Assembly (NCBI RefSeq): GCF_042159835.1
Contig: NZ_JBBVGT010000002.1
Coordinates: 2,046,001-2,110,000, forward strand
DNA length: 64,000 nt
Direction: 5' to 3'
DNA from: Albibacterium profundi
Lineage (GTDB): Bacteria; Bacteroidota; Bacteroidia; Sphingobacteriales; Sphingobacteriaceae
The notes beneath the pieces were generated by a model, which worked only from the letters and a program-made list of their open reading frames with translations, did not search any database and was not told where the DNA came from. This document shows, in pieces, positions 15,721 through 25,967 of the stretch; the first letter of the stretch is position 1; the number at the start of each line of letters is the position of its first letter. The translations under genes and the position numbers were made by a program.

Positions 15721-16659
15721 CTATAGTACACCGGTGTCTTTCAGTACATTATTCATCTTTTGAACAGCATCAGCACTTTCATTCAGGCGTTGTTGATCCT
15801 CTTCGTCGAGTGACATAGGTATAATTTTTTCGACTCCGTTTTTTCCGATAATAATAGGCACACCCAGATTGATATCAGAGAAGCCATACTCTCCTTCTAA
15901 GTATACCGACGCTGTAAATAGTTTCTTCTGATCTCGAACAATGCTTTCAACAACTGCAGCTGAGGCTGCTCCAGGAGCATACCATGCAGACGTTCCAATT
16001 AGCTTTGTTAGTGTTGCTCCACCCACCATGGTTGCTTTGACAATTTCCTCCTGATCTGCGGATGAAAGGAAATCTGTCACAGGAACACTATTCCAGGTCG
16101 CATGCTTTATCAGTGGGATCATTGTTGTATCACCATGTCCACCAATTACAATAGCATTTAAATCGGCGGCAGATGCGCCTAGCTTTTTACTCAGTTGATA
16201 ACGGAACCTCGCAGAGTCAAGTGTTCCTCCCATACCGATGATTCGGTTTTTCGGAAGACCGGTAGCTTTTAAGGCTAGATAAGTCATGGTGTCCATCGGG
16301 TTAGAAACGACAACCAAAATAATATCTGGTGAATGTTTAAGGAGGTTGCTAGCAACATCTTTTACAATCGCTGCGTTTGTTCCGATCAGCTCTTCGCGTG
16401 TCATTCCTGGTTTACGTGGAATGCCAGATGTAATGACAGCTACAGATGATCCAGCCGTTTTACTATAATCATTGGTGACCCCCGTGATGGTTGTATCGAA
16501 GTTTAACAAAGCAGCCGTTTGCGACATATCTTGCGCTTTTCCTTCTGCGAAACCTTCCTTAATATCAAGAAGTACGACTTCTTCAGCCAGTTCTCTACGT
16601 ACAATATTATCTGCTGTGGTTGCGCCTACTGCTCCGGCTCCTACGATTGTTATCTTCAT
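15721..16659 (-). CDS. mdh: Malate dehydrogenase
   Basis: The protein is 312 aa, of the LDH-like bacterial MDH type. It has the NAD-binding 'GAGAVGATTADNI' (7-19), substrate Arg82 and Arg88 in 'PRKPGMTREEL', Asp148/Arg151 in 'LDSARFR' and catalytic His175 in 'GGHGDTTM'. Arg82, rather than Gln, at the specificity position marks malate/oxaloacetate rather than lactate. It works in the citric acid cycle. It is the first gene of a pair with the retropepsin-like gene. Confidence 0.95.
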   Translation of the reverse strand: MKITIVGAGAVGATTADNIVRRELAEEVVLLDIKEGFAEGKAQDMSQTAALLNFDTTITGVTNDYSKTAGSSVAVITSGIPRKPGMTREELIGTNAAIVKDVASNLLKHSPDIILVVVSNPMDTMTYLALKATGLPKNRIIGMGGTLDSARFRYQLSKKLGASAADLNAIVIGGHGDTTMIPLIKHATWNSVPVTDFLSSADQEEIVKATMVGGATLTKLIGTSAWYAPGAASAAVVESIVRDQKKLFTASVYLEGEYGFSDINLGVPIIIGKNGVEKIIPMSLDEEDQQRLNESADAVQKMNNVLKDTGVL

Positions 16660-16755
16660 AATGGGTTTAAGTTTTTCAAAGCTGTGAATTGATTAAAGAT
16701 TGGTAGCCAATATAGAAAAAATGAAAGGATTTTTCAATAGCAAAACAGGATACTG

Positions 16756-19068
16756 TTAAAAAGGATATCCTATGGCAAGATTAAAAATAATATTATCCTT
16801 TCGCCATTGCTTATCTCCAAAATCAATACGGTCCATCACCCAGCGTTCGCCTTCAGGCAAATAAGGCACACGTAATGGGATTGCCAGGTCGGTTCGTAGT
16901 ACTAAAAACGTAAGGTCGAAACGTAGTCCAAGTCCTGCTCCGACAGCTATCTCCTTTAAAAAGTCCTTGTTGATCGCAGCTCCCGGTTTATTTTCGTTTT
17001 CGTTGAGCAACCAAATATTACCTGCATCGACAAATGCGGCACCGTGGACAATACTGACAAGCTTTCGCCTATATTCTAAGTTTAATTCCATTTTGATATC
17101 GCCCGTCATGTCAGGAACAAAGTTATTTTCGCCGAACTGTTCAGGTTCATATGAACCTGGTCCTACCGCGCGGGCCCTGAATGCACGCAGACCATTAGGT
17201 CCACCGCTGAAAAACTGTTTGATATAAGGCATTTGATTTGAATTGCCATAAGCGTATCCAAAACCAAACACCGCCCGGGCAGCAATCTCTGATTTCGTTC
17301 CTAGTTTGGTATAGTTCCGAAAATCAAGATCGGTTTTAATATACTGAGAAATGGGTGCGTCTAAGAAGCTATAGGTATTGCCTTCGTTGTAATTAGCTCC
17401 TTTGATCAGTCCAATGATATTTCCCGATAGGTCAAGGCCCCCTCTAAAATACATGGTATTTTTTCTAGTTTGCTCCATCGTATTTGTGTAGGTAAATACG
17501 TAGTTTGGACCAATAATGAACTGTTTCTCGATGGCATGACGGAGATTCGGATTTCTTTGTAATTCCAGCTCGTATTCGGGAGTGATATTCGATGAACGAA
17601 CGTAGGCGACTTCTAACAGATCAAGCTCATGTTCTTTCTGACTGCTTTCACGCCATGAGTACCCAAAACCAAAGGTCATGGAGTTGAGCCGGTATGCATT
17701 TCGTCTGCTAAGAAACTCATATCCTGTTCGAATGGTGGTATGTGGAACAAAACGTTTTGTAGGCGTCCATTTAAAAGGAGCAACAATTTGCGGAAAGGTA
17801 AGGCTGGCCTCTGCGCCATAGCGATAAAAACTTGAATTTAAGTTGACATCGCCACCCGTCTGGAATTCATAGCCCCCAAATACTGAAATGCGGAAAAGCT
17901 CAGCGCCTTTAAAAGCATTCCGATGCTGCCACGAAATTGTAGCTTCAGAGCCATTGTAAACAGAAGCGGTTTTACCCAAAATTTCAAAATGCATAGACTT
18001 TGTGGGCTGTGGCGTTAAATAGTAATAAACGTCTAGCAAGTTGCTATTAGCGGAGTCTACCGGTACAAAGTTGTTTTTTACAAATTTAAAGGTACCGAGA
18101 CCTACTAATTGAGAGATGGTCCGGGTGTGTTTCGCTCGGGTATATAAATCGCCCTTCTTGAAAGACATAGGTCGGGCAATGGCACGTCGTCTATACGTGT
18201 TGAATGGATCAATAATATGATAGTCTCCGTAGCGAGTACTGTCGGACGGTACACCTAATTGATACGTTCCTTGTTGTAAGTTATAATCCGGGAAAATATA
18301 GATATTATTAATATAATAAGGGTGAAGTGCCTGGTCAGGAGCTTCAGGTTTCAATGTAACATAAAGATCCACTTGGTGCTCGCCAACTGTGCTGTCTACT
18401 TCCACCAAAAGGTAATCAGGATTGAAGTAATAATACCCTCTAGCTTTCAACTCATTATCGATGCGAGCTCGCTCATTGACGATGACATCAAAATTATATG
18501 GACTTCCTGATTGTAATAAAGACTTATCCTTTGTTTCAGCAATGATTTTACCAAAATCAGTGCTGTCTAGTTCAAATACAACATCCTTAATTTTATAATT
18601 GTCATGTGGCGTTGCAAAATAAGATACGGTGGCCTTCCGGTTTTTTATGGTCGTATCAGAGGATACCTCGGCATTGAAAAAACCTAAATTTTCTAAACGG
18701 TTTCTGAGTAGATCCTCATTGTAGGTCCGGTTAACATCGCTTAATAAAACAGGTGGTTCACCCACTTTATATTTTAGCCAACCCTTTATTCCTTTTTCGG
18801 TTGTAGTCGAGTCTCCCGCCATGTTATAAAAATATAACTTTGGGCGTAAACCGAGAAAGCTCGAGTTGGGTTGTGGCTGAAGATAGCTTTCAAGATTGGA
18901 TTCCAGCGGGTCAATATACTTTTCGGGGAAAGAGGTGTCGGGTTTTAGTTCGACCTGTCCCTTTACATACAGGTTTTCACCTTTCTTCAAGTACTTGATG
19001 TTGCTACAGGAACTTACAATAAAAATTACTGCGAAAAGCGCGATGATGTGTAGTCCGCTATTCTTCAT
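16756..19068 (-). CDS. BamA/TamA-family outer membrane lipoprotein (TamL-like)
   Basis: The protein is 770 aa. It begins with a lipoprotein signal (lipobox ..IVSSC with Cys21) instead of a plain signal peptide. POTRA-like repeats occupy about 25-390 (e.g. 'DLLRNRLENLGFFNAEVSSD'). The Omp85 beta-barrel fills the rest, with 'QFFSGGPNGLRAFRARAVGPGSY' matching the conserved loop-6 [V/I]RG-type region and a terminal aromatic 'GYPF'. Family members insert or remodel outer-membrane proteins together with TamB. The gene overlaps the 3' end of tamB by 11 bp. A lipidated TamA is characteristic of Bacteroidota. Confidence 0.88.
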   Translation of the reverse strand: MKNSGLHIIALFAVIFIVSSCSNIKYLKKGENLYVKGQVELKPDTSFPEKYIDPLESNLESYLQPQPNSSFLGLRPKLYFYNMAGDSTTTEKGIKGWLKYKVGEPPVLLSDVNRTYNEDLLRNRLENLGFFNAEVSSDTTIKNRKATVSYFATPHDNYKIKDVVFELDSTDFGKIIAETKDKSLLQSGSPYNFDVIVNERARIDNELKARGYYYFNPDYLLVEVDSTVGEHQVDLYVTLKPEAPDQALHPYYINNIYIFPDYNLQQGTYQLGVPSDSTRYGDYHIIDPFNTYRRRAIARPMSFKKGDLYTRAKHTRTISQLVGLGTFKFVKNNFVPVDSANSNLLDVYYYLTPQPTKSMHFEILGKTASVYNGSEATISWQHRNAFKGAELFRISVFGGYEFQTGGDVNLNSSFYRYGAEASLTFPQIVAPFKWTPTKRFVPHTTIRTGYEFLSRRNAYRLNSMTFGFGYSWRESSQKEHELDLLEVAYVRSSNITPEYELELQRNPNLRHAIEKQFIIGPNYVFTYTNTMEQTRKNTMYFRGGLDLSGNIIGLIKGANYNEGNTYSFLDAPISQYIKTDLDFRNYTKLGTKSEIAARAVFGFGYAYGNSNQMPYIKQFFSGGPNGLRAFRARAVGPGSYEPEQFGENNFVPDMTGDIKMELNLEYRRKLVSIVHGAAFVDAGNIWLLNENENKPGAAINKDFLKEIAVGAGLGLRFDLTFLVLRTDLAIPLRVPYLPEGERWVMDRIDFGDKQWRKDNIIFNLAIGYPF

Positions 19069-22000
19069 TTTCAGCTCCTTCCTCTCTAAATTTTATAACC
19101 TGTGTACTATCTGACGGGTTCTGTCTTTTTCTTTGAACCGGTGCCGATTGCATCAATGCTTTGTTTTTTCTTTCTTGCACTTCTTGTAAATATTGTTGGA
19201 GTCTTTCTGCACCCATGAACAACTCGAGGAACTTATCATAATCCATATTAATATTGAAACCTAAGCCTGTCTCTATCACTTGGCCTTGCAAGGTCACTTC
19301 ATATTGGTTTTTACGGAATGCTCGTAGAAAATAACGTCCATCTTTTGATAATTGATATTCGATAGCAATATCGCCAGCTATATTAGTGGGTTGACGTCCT
19401 GGCTGCCCTCCTTCAATCTCGAAGTTAGATCCTACCGTAACTTTCAGTCGGTCGTTTAGCAAGCGTTTAGAGACGCCCACATTTAAATCGGTTCTATTTT
19501 GTTGAGTTCCCGTACTATAATCATCAGTAGATTGCAAGTCGAAGTTCAGTTCTACCCCCGAAATCAGATCGCCGGCAAGATTGTTAAGTTGCGCACTCAG
19601 TAAATCGCTCACCGAGTTTCGAGCCATGGACTCAACACTTCCACCCGCGGCACTTGAGAACGGATTTTCAGCAACAAACCTACCTAGAAGTATCAACGCA
19701 AAGACCTGCTTGTTCAGTTCGGATTCATTTTCGCGGATCTGGGATAGGCGGGTTTCAACTAAACTCGTAACATCTTGCGATACCCCTGCGTTTTCTTCCT
19801 GCAGATCAATGCCAAATGAAATCTCCGGTTTCATCATCTCACCTGTAATGAATAGCTCTACCTCAAAAGGTATCTTCTGTTTATAATAGTTGCTATTTCG
19901 CCCGGCAAGCTGATTTTCTAAAAGGTCGATAGGTGCGGCATCTATATCATAAGCTGCGGTAATATTTAAGTCGGCGGCCATAGGTTCTCCATTCCAAACA
20001 ATCGTACTACCTTGCTTAAAGTCGAATCGTCTTTTAATCATGTTAAACGATAGATTGTAGTAACCCTCCTCCACTTCATAGGTACCCGCTAGCGACATGT
20101 TCCCACCCGGACTTATTCCGGCGTTTAGCTGAGCTTCTCCTTTTATAAAGAGGGCGTCTCCGGTGCCGGGATCAATAATTACATTAAATTCAGCATCTGG
20201 ATCCACTCCAATATTAACGGACACATCCATTCCGGTCACGGTTTGAGGCGTCGTTGCCAGTTGCTGTTCAAACAAATCATAGCTACTCGAGTCACTCCGG
20301 TCCACGAATTTAATAATCCCCTCTCGCTCTGTTAGACCCGGTTCAGAATCGGGAACGACAAAGGTCATCTTGGTTCGATCGTTCACGTTCAATGTACCAT
20401 TGACTTGCGGACTTTCCATCGTGCCCGTTATACGAAGATCACTGTCTAAAAACAGCGTGCCATAGAACAATTCATTGTCTACCTTTGAGGAATTTAGAAC
20501 TTGAAAATCCGATGCTTCTACGGCGAGATTAAAATCAAAATCGGTATATGTACTTGTACTGACGAGGCCGTTGATTGTAGCTGTATTACCTACGCTGTCA
20601 GCAATAGAAAAGTCCTGAAATCTAATTCCCTGATCGTTAAATTGAATAGCATCGTTATCAAAATAAAATTGAGCATTTAGCATGGACACATTAAGTTCCG
20701 CCTCATTAAAAAGGAGACTGCCATTTAATCTTGGTGCATCTGGCGAACCTGTAATAGCTAATTGACCATTTAGGTAACCATCGGCACGGCGCAGGCTCCC
20801 AAACGAAAATGCTTCAAGCGTAGACATATTGAGCCGGTTGATATTTAGATCAAAATCCATTGTTGACGGCGCTTCTGGGGGACTGATATAATCGCCGCTT
20901 AGGTTCAGGTCATTCCCGTTACCGGTAACCGTGATATTCGCAGCAAAGGTGTTTTCTTGTTGATTGTTTACTTGAATATTGATATCACCAATCGTGTCAA
21001 CACCAAAATAAAAATCATTGATAGTCAAGTCGGATACAAAAACAGGCGAACTCTCAAATCGGTCAATCGTTGCGTCTCCATTAATCGCTCCGCCTAGCTT
21101 CAGGGTTTCACTTTCAATGAATTTCGTGAATGTTTCGATCCTAAAGTTCGAAAATAGCGCGTCTATCGGGGAATTCCGACTTGAGTCTCGAGATTGTAGT
21201 TGAAAGCTTTGACCGTTATTTTCTAGTATAAAGTTACTCGCATGAATACCCAGATCACCAAACCTGATAGCATTGCCTTCTTGGATGTTCCATTGATCAT
21301 AATTCAGGATTAAACCATCGGGTTTTAATCTGAAAATAAAATCATTGTTTTCTGCCAGCAGTTCAGCTCCGATATGATACTGATTAACATTGGCGGTGTC
21401 CCGAATCCAGAGTCCCGTATTCACAATGCTATTGTTCACATTACCGCTGATTAGTGTATTGAACAAGTTGATATTTGATACATTTACTTCTCCAATTACA
21501 CCTGCATAGTACAGCGTACTATCAGCCGTATTAATATCGAAACTTACGTCATCAATTAATGTGCTGTCATATAAGACATGAGGCGCACCAATCCGAGCGT
21601 TCAGAGATTTTGTTTCACTTGCAAAATTTCCAAAAAGCGTTATCGGCTCCATTTCAGCCAACGCAGGCGCGACTCTCCTAATGAGCGGCGAACGGATTAT
21701 CTCGGCGTTGAACTCAAATGTTTGTGGATCATAGGATGTAGTATCAATGACATTCGTTGGATTATAATAGGTCTCTATTACATCTTGTATAGCAGTTCCT
21801 ATCTGCGTTAGTTTATAGTCACCATACACCATGGCGTTCATAAATTCAGCTTCCAAGTTTAGGAACTTCAAGGAATCTGTTGCTTCCGAATGAAGTTTGA
21901 TGCTATCCAATGCATAACGTTCACCATTGTATAAGAGAAGGGAGTTAACTACATTTATATCCCCGTTAAGGTAATCTGGGTCTGCAGTTGGCAAATCGGC

Positions 22001-24184
22001 TTCTAGGCGACCGTGGTAACGAATGTCATCCGCCACAAGATTTAAATTCTTAAGATTCAAACTGTCCACATTTAAATTCATCAGCAGTTGTGGATATTTG
22101 TCTGTCCATGTCGCCTGCGCATTCATGTTCACGGCGATATTCGGATCTGAACTCAATAGGTTCGCTAATATATTTCCTTTATCAGCCTGAAAGTTTAATT
22201 TGATGTCATGATAAGGGTATCCCATGACTTCCGCATCCACCAAAGTAGCTTCGCCCTTTGCAACCATGGTTCGTGGGTCAAGTCCCACACCTTCCACATC
22301 GGCCACGAACGTTATTGCTCCGAAAGTCGTATCATTTTTTAGAAAGCCGCCCACATCTAGGTTCTGGATGTTGACTTTAGCACTGTAGCTCGTGTCCCGA
22401 GCGGCATTGTAATTCGCTAATAGGTCAGCGTTTCCAACTGAGGTGTTTAAATCTAAGTTGGTTCTAAAGCTATTCATACCACCCCTAAAAACACCTGTTA
22501 ATTTGATTGAATTAGGGATTTCAATATCCGGAGGCAACAATGTTTTGGCTATCAAACGTGTCAAATCCCGATTGCTACTTTGAAGGTTGTTAATTTTAAG
22601 ATCAGCGAATAATCTTTCGGGTTCCATCACATTTCTCACAGATCCTGAAATGTTTACATAGGTGTCATCTAAGGTGCTGGCGACAAACCTCCTGATTCTT
22701 AAATCCGCTAATGAGCCGTTTAAGTCGGCATCTATGTCAAAACTGCGCGTCAGTAATGGCTGCATAACCTCCATGGTATCGAGAGTCGGCACCAGCAGCA
22801 CCACGTCGGCCATACCTAGGCGACTATCGTCTACCAACAAGCTGAGGTCTATTAGCTCCGGGTTTTCACTAATAGCATCGAGCGACGGGTAACTCAAGGT
22901 CACCTCGCTTGCTAATTGCGTATTGGGCGTTTCAAGAATAAAGTCTTCTAATAATACACCCTGATTTGTATACGCAAACTGCGTTTCCAGCTTATTCAGC
23001 TGCAGGCCACTTGTGTCTCTAAAAGTAAAGCTTTGAAGATTACCGGAAATAGAATCCATTGAGAAATACAGCTCATCGAGATCAATATTCAGATCCGATA
23101 TATTCATATGGGCATAATCGAGACCCTTTTGAAGTCTCGGTGCCGTGTTATCATCGTATGCTACATGGGTGTTGCTGACATCCATATCGTCGATGTTTAC
23201 GATCCAGTTGATCGGTTCTTCTGTAGACGATGTGTCCGTCTCATTTGGCCCTTCCGTTGCGGTAGTCGCACGTCCCATTGCCAGAGCTGCGTCCGTATCC
23301 TCCAATAAAAGCTTCTTTATATCTACTTTTTCATTTCTTAAATCCAACTCATTGAAATCAACCAATAAGTTTTTGAATTTCAGCTTTGCGTCCATTGCCG
23401 TCGCGGCATCAGTGTAGACTACATCAATATCTTTAAGTGACACTTCTCCAAGTTTCACGTCAGGGAAAGCCGCGTCTTCGCCGGCCGCTGCTTCTACACC
23501 GAGATCGTCGGTAGCAGGTACCGATGAAGCTTCAGCAATTTCAGCCTGATGAACAATGGTTTTGATCCCTTCGATAGATACTTTCGGTATCTCGAAATGC
23601 ATGTTTTCGAGATCAAAATTCTTGATCCGGGTATCTAAGTGTCCCAAGTAGAAATCGGCATTTGTCCCAATAACCTCATCGTTGTATCGTAGCCTGATAC
23701 GATCTAGGTTGATCTTATCAATCGAAAAGTCCATTGCCGCAGCAGTATCAGTCGACTCTTCCTCAACTTCCTCTGAAACGAAAGCACGAATGATATAATC
23801 GAAGTTAAAGGCACTATCCGGTAATGTTCGATCAATATTCGCCGTTATTCCCTTGAAATTAAGTTCATTAATCTCCACCTTATTATTTAGCAGCTTTAAC
23901 AGACTTATATCGACAGCCAGACTCTCACCTGCAAGAAGAGTGTCTTGTTTCTGGTCTTCAAAATAAACCCCTTCCAGTACCAAAAGCTTAGGTAGTTTTA
24001 AAGAAACTCGTTCGAGTCTTACAGGCGTTTCAATTTTCGTTTCTATATAAGATACGACCTTTTGAACAACAAAATTCTGAACTTTCGGGATGTTAATTAG
24101 AATATAGAGGAGAATAATTAACCCAATTACCACTCCCAGTAGCCATAAGATAACTCTTAATGAAATTTTTGTAAACTTATTCAA
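19058..24184 (-). CDS. tamB: Translocation and assembly module protein TamB
   Basis: The protein is 1708 aa. One N-terminal membrane helix (about 10-30) is followed by an AsmA-like start ('FVVQKVVSYIETKIETPVRLERV'), a very long stretch of repeating beta-strands ('LNLKNLNL', 'VNVSNINLFNT') and a C-terminal DUF490 region (about 1250-1650) with 'DLLSAQLNNLAGDLISGVELNFDLQS'. It is a periplasm-spanning groove protein that works with TamA in outer-membrane assembly or lipid transport. No ATG is available in frame before the first helix; TTG at 24184 is the start. The first gene of a two-gene operon. Confidence 0.92.
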   Translation of the reverse strand: MNKFTKISLRVILWLLGVVIGLIILLYILINIPKVQNFVVQKVVSYIETKIETPVRLERVSLKLPKLLVLEGVYFEDQKQDTLLAGESLAVDISLLKLLNNKVEINELNFKGITANIDRTLPDSAFNFDYIIRAFVSEEVEEESTDTAAAMDFSIDKINLDRIRLRYNDEVIGTNADFYLGHLDTRIKNFDLENMHFEIPKVSIEGIKTIVHQAEIAEASSVPATDDLGVEAAAGEDAAFPDVKLGEVSLKDIDVVYTDAATAMDAKLKFKNLLVDFNELDLRNEKVDIKKLLLEDTDAALAMGRATTATEGPNETDTSSTEEPINWIVNIDDMDVSNTHVAYDDNTAPRLQKGLDYAHMNISDLNIDLDELYFSMDSISGNLQSFTFRDTSGLQLNKLETQFAYTNQGVLLEDFILETPNTQLASEVTLSYPSLDAISENPELIDLSLLVDDSRLGMADVVLLVPTLDTMEVMQPLLTRSFDIDADLNGSLADLRIRRFVASTLDDTYVNISGSVRNVMEPERLFADLKINNLQSSNRDLTRLIAKTLLPPDIEIPNSIKLTGVFRGGMNSFRTNLDLNTSVGNADLLANYNAARDTSYSAKVNIQNLDVGGFLKNDTTFGAITFVADVEGVGLDPRTMVAKGEATLVDAEVMGYPYHDIKLNFQADKGNILANLLSSDPNIAVNMNAQATWTDKYPQLLMNLNVDSLNLKNLNLVADDIRYHGRLEADLPTADPDYLNGDINVVNSLLLYNGERYALDSIKLHSEATDSLKFLNLEAEFMNAMVYGDYKLTQIGTAIQDVIETYYNPTNVIDTTSYDPQTFEFNAEIIRSPLIRRVAPALAEMEPITLFGNFASETKSLNARIGAPHVLYDSTLIDDVSFDINTADSTLYYAGVIGEVNVSNINLFNTLISGNVNNSIVNTGLWIRDTANVNQYHIGAELLAENNDFIFRLKPDGLILNYDQWNIQEGNAIRFGDLGIHASNFILENNGQSFQLQSRDSSRNSPIDALFSNFRIETFTKFIESETLKLGGAINGDATIDRFESSPVFVSDLTINDFYFGVDTIGDINIQVNNQQENTFAANITVTGNGNDLNLSGDYISPPEAPSTMDFDLNINRLNMSTLEAFSFGSLRRADGYLNGQLAITGSPDAPRLNGSLLFNEAELNVSMLNAQFYFDNDAIQFNDQGIRFQDFSIADSVGNTATINGLVSTSTYTDFDFNLAVEASDFQVLNSSKVDNELFYGTLFLDSDLRITGTMESPQVNGTLNVNDRTKMTFVVPDSEPGLTEREGIIKFVDRSDSSSYDLFEQQLATTPQTVTGMDVSVNIGVDPDAEFNVIIDPGTGDALFIKGEAQLNAGISPGGNMSLAGTYEVEEGYYNLSFNMIKRRFDFKQGSTIVWNGEPMAADLNITAAYDIDAAPIDLLENQLAGRNSNYYKQKIPFEVELFITGEMMKPEISFGIDLQEENAGVSQDVTSLVETRLSQIRENESELNKQVFALILLGRFVAENPFSSAAGGSVESMARNSVSDLLSAQLNNLAGDLISGVELNFDLQSTDDYSTGTQQNRTDLNVGVSKRLLNDRLKVTVGSNFEIEGGQPGRQPTNIAGDIAIEYQLSKDGRYFLRAFRKNQYEVTLQGQVIETGLGFNINMDYDKFLELFMGAERLQQYLQEVQERKNKALMQSAPVQRKRQNPSDSTQVIKFREEGAENEE

Positions 24185-24327
24185 GCCAGACTTATAAGAT
24201 AAAACGTTGTAAAATTAACCAATTCGTATTGAAATAGTTTTAAAATTAGTGAATTACATGTCACTTGTAGCACAAGGAGTAAACTTTCGTTTAAGAAATG
24301 AGTCTATCATTTAACAAATCATCCGAA

Positions 24328-25929
24328 ATGAAAATGAAAAACACCAGACAGGTTACACTTTTACTCCTCTTGATACTATGTATTCAACAGACTTTTGCTC
24401 AAAATATTGTAGAGACCAATGCTAGCCTAGATGAGGCGATCATCTATGTGCGGGGTGCAGAACTTAGACATGAAGCTAAAAATGTACAAATCCCATCAGG
24501 AAATTCAGAGGTGGTAATTAATCATGTTGCCAAGAATATTAACCCACAGAGCATTCGTGTTCTAAGTCCCAATTCTCAAATATCGATTCTATCGGTTTCC
24601 TTTGAACGCGACTATTTAAATAAAAACACGAACAAAAGCTCTTTGTACCTGGAAAACAAAAAAAAGTATGATCAAGAAAATAAGATCTATCATGATTTGG
24701 TGAACCAAAGAAAAGCGGAGGAAAGTACGCTTGCCTTACTTGAAGCTAATAAAGATGTAGGAGGGCAGAACGGTGTGACGCCAACGGAAATCACGAATAT
24801 GATCAAGTATTATCGGACGCAGTATAAAGAAATATCAGATCGTATTGTTCATTTAAAATCCCAGGAAGAGGAACAAAAAGCGATTGTGGATAAGCTTAAA
24901 CAACAGATGGATGAGTCTGGAGGGGATAATCAAAATGCGGGACAATTGGTATTGCGTGTCAGCACGCCCCAGGCTGCGAATGTGAACTTTGATATCCAGT
25001 ATTTTACGAACAACGTTTCATGGACTCCATTTTATGAAGTGAGAGTAGATGATATACAAAGTCCAGTGCAGTTGCTTTATAAAGCTAATGTAGTTCAAAC
25101 TACTGGAATTGATTGGAAGCAAGTGCCATTAACCTTTGCAGGAGGGAACCCACAACAAAATAATAATGTTCCGGAGCTCAATCCATGGCGTTTGAGTTAT
25201 AGAAGTCCAGTCGTTGTAGCCAGGCCCCAGAAAATAATGGCCCGTGGCACAAATGCAAGTGCCGAGAGATTCCAAGAAGCGGCGCCTGCGCCTCAGGACA
25301 TGGCCGTTGTTCAGGATAACCAACTAAATACGAGTTTTGTAATCGACGTGCCCTACGATGTATATTCAAACGGTCAAGCACAGGCGATACAGTTGCAGAG
25401 CTATACGCTCAATACCGCGTATTCATACACCACGGTACCCAAATACAGTTCTAGCGCCTATTTAATAGGAAAGGTGACCGATTGGAACGAACTGAATTTA
25501 CTCCCTGGCAATGCTAATTTGATTGTTGAGAATAATTATGCCGGTACTTCCTATATCGATCCTCACTCCACCAATGATACCCTGACATTGAGCTTAGGTA
25601 AAGATGAACGAATTGTTACGAAGCGCGAACGGATCAACGAAGAGGGCAGCCGCTCTTTCCTCGGTAGTACACAAGCGCGTGAGTATACCTATGAAATATC
25701 GGTTAGAAATTCACGGCAGCAAGCCGTTGATATAGAAGTGAAAGATCAATACCCGCTGTCTAACGAGCAGGATATCGAGATAACATTAAATGAGACTTCG
25801 GGGGCAATCAACAATCAAGAAGAGGGTGAGCTTACATGGAATGTCAATTTGAAGCCGGGTGAAACAAAAAAGCTGAGATTTAGCTATACTGTGAAATATC
25901 CGAAAGGTAAGACCCCGGTTGGATTGTAA
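24328..25929 (+). CDS. DUF4139 / mucoidy-inhibitor-A-like secreted protein
   Basis: The protein is about 533 aa from ATG 24328; an ATG at 24298 adds ten residues before the signal peptide. The signal peptide ends ..QQTFAQ. An N-terminal beta domain (DUF4140-like, 'SLDEAIIYVRGAELRHEAKNV') is followed by a coiled coil at roughly 100-205 with many Lys/Glu. A C-terminal DUF4139 domain follows, from 'STPQAANVNFDIQYFTNNVSWTPFYEVRVDD' to 'LKPGETKKLRFSYTVKYP'. Its function is not established in the family; the location is periplasmic. It is divergent from tamB over a 113-bp gap in which I see no confident promoter. Confidence 0.82.
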   Translation: MKMKNTRQVTLLLLLILCIQQTFAQNIVETNASLDEAIIYVRGAELRHEAKNVQIPSGNSEVVINHVAKNINPQSIRVLSPNSQISILSVSFERDYLNKNTNKSSLYLENKKKYDQENKIYHDLVNQRKAEESTLALLEANKDVGGQNGVTPTEITNMIKYYRTQYKEISDRIVHLKSQEEEQKAIVDKLKQQMDESGGDNQNAGQLVLRVSTPQAANVNFDIQYFTNNVSWTPFYEVRVDDIQSPVQLLYKANVVQTTGIDWKQVPLTFAGGNPQQNNNVPELNPWRLSYRSPVVVARPQKIMARGTNASAERFQEAAPAPQDMAVVQDNQLNTSFVIDVPYDVYSNGQAQAIQLQSYTLNTAYSYTTVPKYSSSAYLIGKVTDWNELNLLPGNANLIVENNYAGTSYIDPHSTNDTLTLSLGKDERIVTKRERINEEGSRSFLGSTQAREYTYEISVRNSRQQAVDIEVKDQYPLSNEQDIEITLNETSGAINNQEEGELTWNVNLKPGETKKLRFSYTVKYPKGKTPVGL

Positions 25930-25935
25930 ATTCGT

Positions 25936-25943
25936 TATATTTG
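25936..25943 (+). promoter_or_regulatory. Candidate -7 box upstream of dnaE
   Basis: An exact TATATTTG lies 24 bases before the dnaE ATG and just after the preceding stop codon. No -33 TTG at 19-21 bases. Confidence 0.25.
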
Positions 25944-25967
25944 GAATTTTAAAGATATTCCAGAAAT

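Noticed and set aside
16699..16711. Inverted repeat ATTGG-TAG-CCAAT upstream of mdh
   Set aside because: Only 5 bp with a 3-base loop and no related copy; easily due to chance.
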